Positions 1 through 7,637 of a DNA stretch of 17,837 nt are shown one piece after another. The stretch's first letter is position 1. The number at the start of each line of letters is the position of its first letter. The position numbers and the translations under genes are program-made. The notes under the pieces are model-generated. The model saw nothing but the letters and a program-made list of their open reading frames with translations. It had not been told where the DNA came from and did no database searches. Source of the DNA: JBBAEA01 sp041656175 (lineage in GTDB: Bacteria; Myxococcota_A; Bradymonadia; UBA4248); assembly GCA_041656175.1 (NCBI GenBank), contig JBBAEA010000076.1, positions 1 through 17,837 on the forward strand, in the 5' to 3' direction.

Positions 1-54
1 GGAAGATAAAATGACATTTTATTCGAAAAGTGCTTAAAAGAGTGCTTTCTTTTT
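1..54. repeat. Left copy of the repeat that bounds the window
   Basis: These 54 bases recur without a mismatch at 17766-17819, in the same orientation. They contain a palindrome with a one-base centre, ATAAAATG-A-CATTTTAT (6-22), and two close copies of AGTGCTT. After the repeat the two sites differ. The right site goes on, after one extra T, into a 17-base G-rich stretch identical to 137-153; here an extra 82 bases (55-136) intervene. Both window ends lying in the same repeat suggests a dispersed repeat that broke an assembly, but that is inference. No coding is seen. Confidence 0.9.
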
Positions 55-57
55 AGT

Positions 58-134
58 GCCACAGCCGTCCAGGCTGTGGCCGCTTCGCGCGCGGCCTCGG
101 CCGCGACCAATCGCTGACATCCGTGTCGCGATTG
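58..134. repeat. Three consecutive hairpins (extra segment in left repeat)
   Basis: Three inverted repeats follow one another: GCCACAGCC/GGCTGTGGC (58-66/72-80, 5-base loop), CGCGGCC/GGCCGCG (90-96/99-105) and CAATCGC/GCGATTG (108-114/128-134). The last continues inward, past a bulged T, with GACA/TGTC around a 4-base loop. The segment is far richer in G+C than its flanks and is absent from the right-hand repeat copy. It may be a REP/BIME-like cluster or a small palindromic insertion. No target-site duplication is obvious. Confidence 0.75.
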
Positions 135-148
135 AAGGAGGGGGGTGC

Positions 149-193
149 GGGGGGAACCTTTTTTCTTTTGCAAAAAGAAAAAAGGTTCCCCCC
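149..193. repeat. Perfect 21-bp hairpin
   Basis: The left arm 149-169 (six G, AACC, six T, C, four T) is matched base for base by the right arm 173-193, leaving only a 3-base loop, GCA. Each strand carries internal T and A runs, so the structure reads alike in both directions. It belongs to the repeat cluster: 137-153 recurs at 17821-17837. It might end transcription or be a dispersed palindromic repeat. There is no T-run just 3' of the stem, which argues against a classical terminator. Confidence 0.85.
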
Positions 194-364
194 GCGCAAA
201 GCTCAAAAGAAATACGTAATGAAGAGGTGGAGCGGCGCCCCAAAATGCATTCGAAAGCGCCAAGCGCGTCTGTGTTCTCTGAAATTGCTAGATTTAGCCT
301 ATAGCATCATGTACAAGCTAATTGCCACCAACATCGTTGGTGTGTACCGACTTTAGTCTGTTTT
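194..364 (+). other. Leader region before the tamB-like gene
   Basis: No convincing gene is seen. The short open frames across this stretch run through the hairpins and have no ribosome site or protein-like composition. One small inverted repeat, CACCAAC-atc-GTTGGTG (326-342), lies about 25 bases before the gene, with GTAC on both sides (311-314, 344-347). It could be an operator or leader hairpin. No good -35/-10 pair was found. Confidence 0.4.
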
Positions 365-3300
365 ATGCAAAGATGGAAGGGCGCAGTGCGGCTTAGAAAA
401 GCAAAGCAAAATGACGCTAAAACACAGATTTTCCCCCGTGTCCGCGCGTGGCTGCGGCCTGGGAGCTGGGTTAACACCCTACTTGTAACTTTGTTGTGGC
501 CCTTTTTATTGATTTGTGTTGTCTATTTGGCTGTTTTTTTTCTGCTCAATAGCTCTCAAGCGCCTAAGATATTGCATGCTCAACTCAGCGCTTTACTTAA
601 GGGCGACTATCACGTCGAAAGCATACGAACGGATCCTTTTTTACGTAGACTTTACCTTGAGAATGTGACGCTTTCGGAAGCTGGCGCTAGCGATTACGCC
701 ATATTTGCTGGAGAAGTCGAAGCAAAAATCCCGCTTTTTGAGCTCTTCGATCTCATCTCAATGAGCACCTTAACCATCGGTAAGATCGAGGCGAGGAACG
801 CTGACGTTATACTCGATTTTAGGAGAGGTGAGCTCAATCTGCTCAAAATCGTTCTACCCTACAAAACTTCTCCCCCCTCGGATGAACCCAGCGATTTTGT
901 GATAAATTTATCGGACTTAAACGTTACGAACGCTAAAGTAACCTTGCTCTTTGACGGCTTCTCGCTGCAACTCGACAAGATTCGCGTACGATCGTTTAGC
1001 CTGCGCGCGGGCGCACTATTAGAAATGCAGCTTGCGCCAAAGGGCAAGAACGGGGCGAGTAACTTTTTTGTTGGCGAGGGGGGTGTTGAGTTTAACCCCG
1101 CTATGTTTGGCTTCCCACTCGCCTTTTTCGGGAATCCAAATGAAGGGCTGGTCTTTAGCGCCGCATCGGGTTCTGCTGCAAAAATAGGTCAAGCCTACGC
1201 ATTAAGCGCTGTCGCGCTGGAAGAAATCATGCGAAACGACGATGCCTACTGGCAGCTTCCACACGCTGTGCCCGCAGAGCTTCGCGGTAGCTTTAAAACG
1301 AGTATCGGGCAGATTAACGTTGGTGGCTTTCGCTGGAATGACAACGCTTTTGAAGTTACGGATGTTGTGGGGCAGGTCTCGGGCGGACGCTTTAAGCTCG
1401 CCTCTGGCTGGATGAACGTTGGTCCAAAAGACGAAGCGGAGCGCTTGGCAGCGGCAAAACAATTTAATTTTGAACCATCAAGCGTGCCTGCCCAAAAAGC
1501 AGTGCTCTGGGCGGCAAAACTCGATTTCACTTTGCCCGTCGAGGATCCCGTGATGCACTACTTTTTTGGCACCCTCATCCAAGGAGCCACGAACTTAGAA
1601 CTTAGCGCCCAACTCGCTGGAGATCTTAACCGTGTCGATGGTGATTTATCGCTCGATCTCGGTGAACTAGAAGTGCAGGGACTAGCGCTTGACAAAACCT
1701 CGCTTAAAGCAAAGATGGCAGGACAAAACCTGCGCATTGAACGACTCGAAACCATCACAGAACTTGGCCCCATCTTCGCGTCTGGTTTGTACAAAATCAT
1801 GGACGGTGACTTCGATATCGATCTTTTTACTGGTGTGATACCAGAGCAAGAGCTGCCCGAAGAATTTTTATCCTTGTTAAGTGATGGTTTGGTGCCTCTG
1901 GAGCTTTTGCCCGATGGCACGATTAAAAAATTCGCCGGACGCCTTATTACGCAATTAAATGTTTCACAGGAAGACGGAACTCTCGCAGTGACTGCGCCTA
2001 AGGGCTTGGATTGGCAATTCGATTCCACTATCGCAGGGAAGCAGTACATCAAAGTTGGCGCTTACCAAAGTGGGAAAGAACAGCGTCTTATTACGCTTAA
2101 AAACAACATCTTGCGCTCCCCTGCTGGTATTCGCATAGACCTTGGTGGCGACAACGTCATACTCAAACCAGGATTTATGCTCAACCTTGATGATATGCGT
2201 AACTTTAAAGCTGAGGGAAGCGCGCATATTGATGATGTCCATGCTTATACCTCGACTTTCCTCGATATCGATGAGCTTTTTGCAGGCCCCATTGATTTAC
2301 AGTTTAATGCCGAGGCGAAGCCAAACCGCATAGATGGCGACTTTAAGCTAAACGCTGCCAACATTCAGTATCAAAACTATATTGTCGATACGCTCGACGT
2401 TGATTTAGAACTGCGCAATTCAAAATTGCGCACAAAGCAATTTGATATTGTTAGCGATTTTGCCCAAATAGATGCTGAAGTACAAAGCGATCTACGTGAC
2501 CCCAAAACGGGTAAAATTATCACGGATCTTATGGCGATCCCGCTGGATGCGAAGCTAAGGTTAAAGTCCTTGGACTTCGAGAAGGTTCCGCACGAACTTG
2601 TCCCTAGCTTAGGCTTAAAGGGTAGGGCTGGAGCTGAACTGCGCATACAAGGCACTATCCCAAAACTTAAACTCGACTTCGACTATAATATGGAGGAAGT
2701 CGAGATATTGGGCGAAAAAATTCCGCTAGCGAAGCTGAACGCAAATTTTCGCGACAAGCTCGTTCAAGTGCCAGAGCTCAATCTTTGGCTTAGCGATCCT
2801 GAGCAAAACGCCGAAGCTGATCTTAATATCAGAGACCTGAGCTACGATCTCAAAACGAACGTCGTTAGCTTTGCTACGACACTAAAGCCCGTTTCTGTTA
2901 CGCAATTCGCTATCGTACAGAAGCTTGAACTTCCCGTCAAAGCCATGACTTCCTTTGACTTGGAGGCCAGAGTGGATCTTGACGCCATCACTACGCCAGA
3001 GTCCGCTTTGTCGGCGAGTTACTTGCGCGGAGAATTTGTTTTATCGGATGTCGAGTACGACGGCTTAAGGCTGGGCAATTCCAATATTATGTTCTCGCAC
3101 GCCAATATGTTTACACTCATCAAAGGAAAAATTGCGGATCAGTTTCCGCTAAGAGGTTACGTGCGCTCATCGCCTAAGTTAACGGCTTCAGTTTCGCTCA
3201 ACTTTCCCGATTTTGAAGTCTTAGCCTATCTTAAAAAAATCGGCTTAGATCTTAGCGATCTAACAGAGCGCTTCCAACTAACTTCAGCCAAGGTTTCCGC

Positions 3301-5371
3301 TTCCCTTGGCTTTTGTTATACGGGCGAGCAAGAAAGTCGCGTCTCCCTTATTATGGATCAACTCGATGCCGATGTCTTTGGACAAACATTGCACCTTGGA
3401 CAAACAGCGCATGTTCACTTCGACCTCGCCAAACGCGAGTTATTGTTGCGATCTCTTGAGTTTGTATACGGTGAATCCGTACTCAAAGCGAGTGGCTCAG
3501 CCGATGCGGCAGGAAACATGAGCTTAGACCTCAACGGTGAAGTGGACGCAGCGATAGTACGAAGTTTTACTGATGTTGTGCGTGATTCCTCTGGCTTATT
3601 CGCTATTTCACTATCGGCCAAGGGAAAGTATCTCCAACAATCCAAGTTCTCGATTAGGGGAATCGACATTTCGGGTTTCGTGGGAGTGAGAAACCCCATT
3701 AGAGTGCTGACTAGCTATGCTGATGCGCCCGTCGTGCTTGACCGCGGTTTTGTCATGCTCGGCAAGCAAAGCCCATGTCCCAAGGGCGTTAACTGTATCT
3801 ACACCCCCGAGGGCCAAAGCTTCAAGTTAGGAGTGCAAGAGCAGTGGCTAGAACTCGCCTTTAAAGCCGACGAAAATGGCGAAATAGAAGCAGAATTGTC
3901 TGGCATATTACACGCCGCACTTAGCCAGCTCGTTAGTAAAGAAATTCACACCGCGCGAGGGTCACTTTCCACGAAAATTCATGCCAAAGGAGGCATTCTC
4001 AACAAAAAAGGCGAGCTCGACATCGACCCCGCGGCTTTTAAAATCGGCGGAGAAATAAAGGTCAATGAGCCAATTTCGATTGGCTTGCGTAGCTTAAACG
4101 ATCCCATCGAACTGTCGCAGGGTAGCATACTTATTACGGAGGCGCGCCACTGCGATTATGGGCTGGACTGTATCAGCATACCAAGAACGCAAGCACTCCA
4201 AGGCAAGGCGCTGGGCGGAAACTACACCATATTTGGGGAAATATGGCGTGAAGCCTTTATACCCAAGGGCGGAACTATGTCTATTTCAGGCAATAACCTA
4301 AGTTACCGCATGCAAGACGAATTATCTTTGTCTCTTTCCCCAGATATCGAAATTTTCATCGATAATGTAAGGAATTTCGAAACATACAGCATTAGCGGCA
4401 ATCTCGATGTTTTGGATGCAAGGTATAAAAAGAACTTCGACGCTGGCGGTTCTAACGTTATACGCGATCAGATCGTTTCGATGTTTATCGATAGTAAACG
4501 CAGGGTTGAAACGTATTCGCCTTCCTTTCTGCGTAAAATGCCCCAATTGGGTAAAATCAATCTCAACTTGAACGTCAATAGCGAAAATTCCATGCGCGTG
4601 GACGTACAGATTGCAGGCGCAAGCATTAAGCTCGAAGTCGGCACGCAAATCAATATCGGCGGCAGCATTCGCGACCCACAACCCACAGGGCTACTCAGCT
4701 TTAACTCCGGTCGCTTCAGATTGAGAGAAAACGATTTCGAGTTCCAAACAGGCGCCCAAATTGCCTTTAACAACTCGCTTAACGGACGCATCGACATCGT
4801 CGCCCAAGCCGAAATCAACACCTCCGCCAACGCATTCACCTCCGTCCTTGGTAGCTCCGACCTCGATAGGCGTAAGCGCATCCAAAGCTCCGAGCGCGGA
4901 AATAACGAACTTTACATCGTCACCCTCAACGTTGGTGGCTCGGTCTTTGCGCCGCAGTGGAGCTTCGATTCCAGCCCTTATCTTACCAACGCCAACATCT
5001 ACGCCCTCGTCCTTACGGGCAAAACCATCGACGAGTTCTCCGGCAACGACGTCGCCATGGAAACCCTGCTCTCCCCACTTTTCTCATCACAGCTCGACAG
5101 CCTCCTTAACGCCGACCAATTCAAATTCGTTTTCGCCGAAGGCGCCGCCCAATTCATATACGTCAAACAAATCAACAAAGGCTTGCGCATCGCCGCCGGC
5201 GTCTCCATCCGAGGCGCTCAAGGTAACGAACAAGCCGTCAGCGCCATGTACTATTTTAACGACAACTGGTCTGTCGATGTTACCGGTCAAAATACCGTCG
5301 ATGAAGCTGGAAAAGCTCCCACATTCAAGCTCGGCGCGAGGCTTCGCTGGCACTTGCCCCTAGATTTTTAA
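365..5371 (+). CDS. tamB: TamB-like translocation and assembly protein (DUF490)
   Basis: A 1668-residue envelope protein. Residues about 37-61 form one hydrophobic inner-membrane anchor; the rest is a long run of short beta-strand-like repeats, as in the TamB/AsmA-like bridge proteins that span the periplasm. The C-terminal part, with a glycine- and asparagine-rich strand pattern ending KLGARLRWHLPLDF, is typical of the TamB (DUF490) domain that meets a BamA-type barrel. No tamA or bamA gene is visible here. Size is in the upper range of the family. The ATG at 365 has no clear ribosome site. A GTG at 386 in the same frame has GGAAGGG (375-381) at good spacing and may be the true start. Two similar segments each carry a C-x5-C pair (C1138/C1144 and C1263/C1269), a probable internal duplication. 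The family assignment is strong; which lipid or protein is moved is unknown. Confidence 0.9.
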   Translation: MQRWKGAVRLRKAKQNDAKTQIFPRVRAWLRPGSWVNTLLVTLLWPFLLICVVYLAVFFLLNSSQAPKILHAQLSALLKGDYHVESIRTDPFLRRLYLENVTLSEAGASDYAIFAGEVEAKIPLFELFDLISMSTLTIGKIEARNADVILDFRRGELNLLKIVLPYKTSPPSDEPSDFVINLSDLNVTNAKVTLLFDGFSLQLDKIRVRSFSLRAGALLEMQLAPKGKNGASNFFVGEGGVEFNPAMFGFPLAFFGNPNEGLVFSAASGSAAKIGQAYALSAVALEEIMRNDDAYWQLPHAVPAELRGSFKTSIGQINVGGFRWNDNAFEVTDVVGQVSGGRFKLASGWMNVGPKDEAERLAAAKQFNFEPSSVPAQKAVLWAAKLDFTLPVEDPVMHYFFGTLIQGATNLELSAQLAGDLNRVDGDLSLDLGELEVQGLALDKTSLKAKMAGQNLRIERLETITELGPIFASGLYKIMDGDFDIDLFTGVIPEQELPEEFLSLLSDGLVPLELLPDGTIKKFAGRLITQLNVSQEDGTLAVTAPKGLDWQFDSTIAGKQYIKVGAYQSGKEQRLITLKNNILRSPAGIRIDLGGDNVILKPGFMLNLDDMRNFKAEGSAHIDDVHAYTSTFLDIDELFAGPIDLQFNAEAKPNRIDGDFKLNAANIQYQNYIVDTLDVDLELRNSKLRTKQFDIVSDFAQIDAEVQSDLRDPKTGKIITDLMAIPLDAKLRLKSLDFEKVPHELVPSLGLKGRAGAELRIQGTIPKLKLDFDYNMEEVEILGEKIPLAKLNANFRDKLVQVPELNLWLSDPEQNAEADLNIRDLSYDLKTNVVSFATTLKPVSVTQFAIVQKLELPVKAMTSFDLEARVDLDAITTPESALSASYLRGEFVLSDVEYDGLRLGNSNIMFSHANMFTLIKGKIADQFPLRGYVRSSPKLTASVSLNFPDFEVLAYLKKIGLDLSDLTERFQLTSAKVSASLGFCYTGEQESRVSLIMDQLDADVFGQTLHLGQTAHVHFDLAKRELLLRSLEFVYGESVLKASGSADAAGNMSLDLNGEVDAAIVRSFTDVVRDSSGLFAISLSAKGKYLQQSKFSIRGIDISGFVGVRNPIRVLTSYADAPVVLDRGFVMLGKQSPCPKGVNCIYTPEGQSFKLGVQEQWLELAFKADENGEIEAELSGILHAALSQLVSKEIHTARGSLSTKIHAKGGILNKKGELDIDPAAFKIGGEIKVNEPISIGLRSLNDPIELSQGSILITEARHCDYGLDCISIPRTQALQGKALGGNYTIFGEIWREAFIPKGGTMSISGNNLSYRMQDELSLSLSPDIEIFIDNVRNFETYSISGNLDVLDARYKKNFDAGGSNVIRDQIVSMFIDSKRRVETYSPSFLRKMPQLGKINLNLNVNSENSMRVDVQIAGASIKLEVGTQINIGGSIRDPQPTGLLSFNSGRFRLRENDFEFQTGAQIAFNNSLNGRIDIVAQAEINTSANAFTSVLGSSDLDRRKRIQSSERGNNELYIVTLNVGGSVFAPQWSFDSSPYLTNANIYALVLTGKTIDEFSGNDVAMETLLSPLFSSQLDSLLNADQFKFVFAEGAAQFIYVKQINKGLRIAAGVSIRGAQGNEQAVSAMYYFNDNWSVDVTGQNTVDEAGKAPTFKLGARLRWHLPLDF

Positions 5372-5389
5372 AATGCAAATTTCTTTTGT

Positions 5390-5530
5390 GGGGGAAGTTT
5401 CCCCCTCGCACGGGCTTCCTCAAAATTCGATGAATTCGCATATATAAAATGCATCGTTTTGGCTATTCGCCAAACCAATGCATTTTATTTGCTCATTCAC
5501 CGAATTTTTCGGCGATCCCGTGCTGCCCCC
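5390..5530 (+). repeat. Dispersed palindromic element, copy A
   Basis: This 141-bp segment, 18 bases after the tamB stop, matches 13847-13990 on the other strand. Shared ends are GGGGGAAG..TCCCCCTC and GGCGATCCCG.GCT.CCCCC; CGGGCTTCCTC is also shared. The middle differs in sequence but keeps a palindrome: AAAATGCAT/ATGCATTTT around TTGGC-tattc-GCCAA. It has no stop codon in the frame beginning GGG at 5390, which is also the tamB frame. It looks like a small non-autonomous palindromic repeat. No transposase or target duplication is visible. Confidence 0.8.
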
Positions 5531-5532
5531 TC

Positions 5533-5549
5533 CGCGGGGACACCCCGCG
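5533..5549. repeat. GC-rich hairpin after element A
   Basis: CGCGGGG-aca-CCCCGCG, seven paired bases with a 3-base loop, just outside the conserved end of element A. No T-run follows, so it is not a clear terminator. Confidence 0.5.
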
Positions 5550-5587
5550 ACGCCCCGTTTAGATATGCCTAAAACTGAGTCTTGGCA

Positions 5588-5628
5588 GCTAACTGATAAA
5601 TGCAAAAAATAGTCAAATAACAGTTAGC
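5588..5628. promoter_or_regulatory. Spaced inverted repeat, possible operator
   Basis: GCTAACTG (5588-5595) and CAGTTAGC (5621-5628) are exact reverse complements, 25 bases apart, in an AT-rich intergenic stretch about 110 bases before the predicted promoter at 5741. This could be a binding site for a dimeric regulator or a chance match; nothing else supports a role. The rest of 5550-5740 holds no gene that I can see. Confidence 0.3.
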
Positions 5629-5740
5629 GTAAACTATGCAAACTTAGGCAAAGTTTTAAAATATAGCGCATAAAATCAATACCCAATCTTCCCAAATATT
5701 CAGATTGTCCCCAAGTGCGCTGAACATTGTTAAGATGTAT

Positions 5741-5769
5741 TTGCATTCTTCTGTTCAATATTCTATATT
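5741..5769 (+). promoter_or_regulatory. Predicted sigma70-type promoter for the Cys-rich lipoprotein gene
   Basis: TTGCAT (5741-5746, four of six consensus bases) is followed after exactly 17 bases by TATATT (5764-5769, five of six). It lies about 95 bases before the ATG at 5866, in a gap of nearly 500 bases between genes. Prediction by eye only. Confidence 0.45.
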
Positions 5770-5906
5770 ACACTGGGTGTGGCTGTTTTGAGCGGTGAGC
5801 CAGTACTTCTTTTATCTGCGGTGTTTTTGTAGACTAACATCGCACAAACAGACATAGGAATGATAATGAAAAGAAGATTATCGATGTTGCTTTTTTACTA
5901 TCGGCA

Positions 5907-7538
5907 TTGCTGCTCTCTGCAGCTTGTGATAATGAGTCGAAAAATCCGCCTCAATGCACATCTTCTGCTGATTGCGCAAGCCGTGAAGATGGAAAAACCG
6001 TTTGCAATACTGTAGAGGGTATTTGCGAAGAACCCGAAGCAGAATGCCAAAGCGATGATGATTGCAAAGATCGCGTCGATGCAAAGACAGTTTGTGATGT
6101 GCAAAACGGGCTTTGCATAGAGCCCAGCGTTGAGCCTCGATGTGGGGACGGCATAAAAAATGGTACAGAGCTCTGTGACGGTAGCGATCTAGGCGAGGCA
6201 ACTTGCCAGTCTGCGTATCCAGAGCGCTTTGTGGGGGGAGATTTGCGCTGTAATGAGAAATGCGAGTTTAGTTTAGATAGCTGCTTAGAGTGTACATTAG
6301 CCGATACGCGCTATTGTGACGAAGGCCAAGAATGCTCCGAAAATGGCATTTGCGTAGAAGCAAAGCCTTTTTGCGGCGATAAAAAACTGAATCAAGATGA
6401 TGAGGAATGTGAGCCTGCATTAGCGATCTCCAAAACTTGCGCTGAAATTGATAGCTCCGCATACGTCGATGGAAACCCCAGTTGTAACAAGAGCTGCAAG
6501 TGGGATCTTTCAGCCTGTAAACAATGTACAAGCCAAGATTCGAGCAAGTGCAAAACTAATGAAGAGTGCAATAACAGTGGAATTTGTGTTCCGAAAGGCT
6601 ACACCCAAAGTTGTGGCGACAGCATCGTTAACAAACCCGATGAAGAATGCGACAGCAATAACTTAGATGGAAAAAGCTGCGCCGATATGGCGGGTTTCGC
6701 CGCTGGTGTTTTAAGCTGTTCGAACGAATGCAAGTTTAATACTAGCGCATGTTTGGAATGTAATAGCGATGTTCATTGCAAAGACAGAACTGACGGTAAG
6801 CACAAATGTGACACAAGTCAAAATCTTTGCGTTATCCCTCCTAAACCCGAGTGTGAACTCGATAACCCCTGTAAAAGCGAACAAGATTATTGCAAAGTGA
6901 ATGCGGTTGATCCCTTAAAAAATACTTGTGTTAAGCGTAGCCAATGCTTGGCCAACGGCTGTACAAGCGTCGGCAATCAAGACGGGCTGTGCGCAGGCGT
7001 TGCGTGGAACACCGATGGTAGTTTTACACCCTGTGAACATGGCTGTGAAGCTAATCAGTGTAAATCCGCCCCGCTCATTTGGGCAGACATTGTCATTAGT
7101 CAATTATACTCTGGTGGCGCACTGGCAAGTTCAACATTTAAGTCCAAATACGTCGAACTCTTTAATCGCAGCGAAAAGGATCTTGTTCTTCATAACTGGA
7201 GCTTGCAATACGCCTCGGCGAGTGGAGACAAGATCGCGTATGTTTGCAGTATCCCAAAGATAGAAATCAAGGCAAAGCAGTATTTCCTTGTAGATATCAG
7301 AAGTACAAGCTCGGGGAATGCCACTTTAAGTCCTAAAGCAGATTATACCTGTGAGAAAACTATCAGTGCTGCCACTGAATCTGGCAAAATGATTTTGGTC
7401 AACCACAGTACGGCTTTGGACAGCGCTATGCCTTCCAAAGACAGTTTTATTGATGCTTTGGGTTATGGCGCAGCCAACTGGGGCGAAGGTGGAGCTGCTA
7501 CAGGCCAAAAATTGACTAAAACAACGGCTGCTTGGTGA
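5907..7538 (+). CDS. Cys-rich lipoprotein, N-terminal part with LTD (open segment 1)
   Basis: This is the open stretch from a TTG at 5907, which falls inside the signal peptide (LLLSAACDNES), so 5907 is not a natural start. First come two short Cys motifs of the form C..D.DC (to about 6125). Three units of about 78 codons follow, each opening with CGD (6141, 6372, 6612): the CGDGxxNGxExCDG type common in myxobacterial surface proteins. From about 7075 there is a lamin-tail domain: ADIVISQLYSGG, then YVELFNRSEKDLVLHNWSLQ. The stop at 7536 falls before the final LTD strands and sits where relatives carry Arg (AALRANNGC-type), so CGA to TGA is the simplest change. The product would bind or display at the surface; no enzyme activity is implied. 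Family calls are good; the ligand is unknown. Confidence 0.7.
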   Translation: MLLSAACDNESKNPPQCTSSADCASREDGKTVCNTVEGICEEPEAECQSDDDCKDRVDAKTVCDVQNGLCIEPSVEPRCGDGIKNGTELCDGSDLGEATCQSAYPERFVGGDLRCNEKCEFSLDSCLECTLADTRYCDEGQECSENGICVEAKPFCGDKKLNQDDEECEPALAISKTCAEIDSSAYVDGNPSCNKSCKWDLSACKQCTSQDSSKCKTNEECNNSGICVPKGYTQSCGDSIVNKPDEECDSNNLDGKSCADMAGFAAGVLSCSNECKFNTSACLECNSDVHCKDRTDGKHKCDTSQNLCVIPPKPECELDNPCKSEQDYCKVNAVDPLKNTCVKRSQCLANGCTSVGNQDGLCAGVAWNTDGSFTPCEHGCEANQCKSAPLIWADIVISQLYSGGALASSTFKSKYVELFNRSEKDLVLHNWSLQYASASGDKIAYVCSIPKIEIKAKQYFLVDIRSTSSGNATLSPKADYTCEKTISAATESGKMILVNHSTALDSAMPSKDSFIDALGYGAANWGEGGAATGQKLTKTTAAW

Positions 7539-7637
7539 AAAAATGATGGCTGTACAGATAGCCATATTAACAAGGCGGACTTTGAACTTGGCGCTGCGCA
7601 ACCGCGGAACTCCCTAAGCCCAAGTAAGGATTGTTCA

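Noticed and set aside
56..356. Short open frames in the left intergenic region
   Set aside because: They run through four hairpins, have no ribosome sites and show no protein-like pattern.
1558..2052. 164-residue minus-strand open frame within tamB
   Set aside because: Ser/Pro-rich composition and no start signal; it is an opposite-strand shadow of a gene with strong protein evidence. The same holds for the minus frames at 4322-4881.
5390..5560. CRISPR array or attachment site suggested by repeated motifs near element A
   Set aside because: No regularly spaced identical repeats, no spacers, no cas or integrase genes; the pattern fits a single palindromic element plus hairpins.
7546..7565. 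Hairpin ATGGCT-gtacagat-AGCCAT just after the TGA, with GT at the start of the loop, as a possible selenocysteine signal
   Set aside because: The stem is short, the loop lies closer to the TGA than in known bacterial SECIS elements, and a lamin-tail domain with Arg at this position in relatives gives no reason for selenocysteine.
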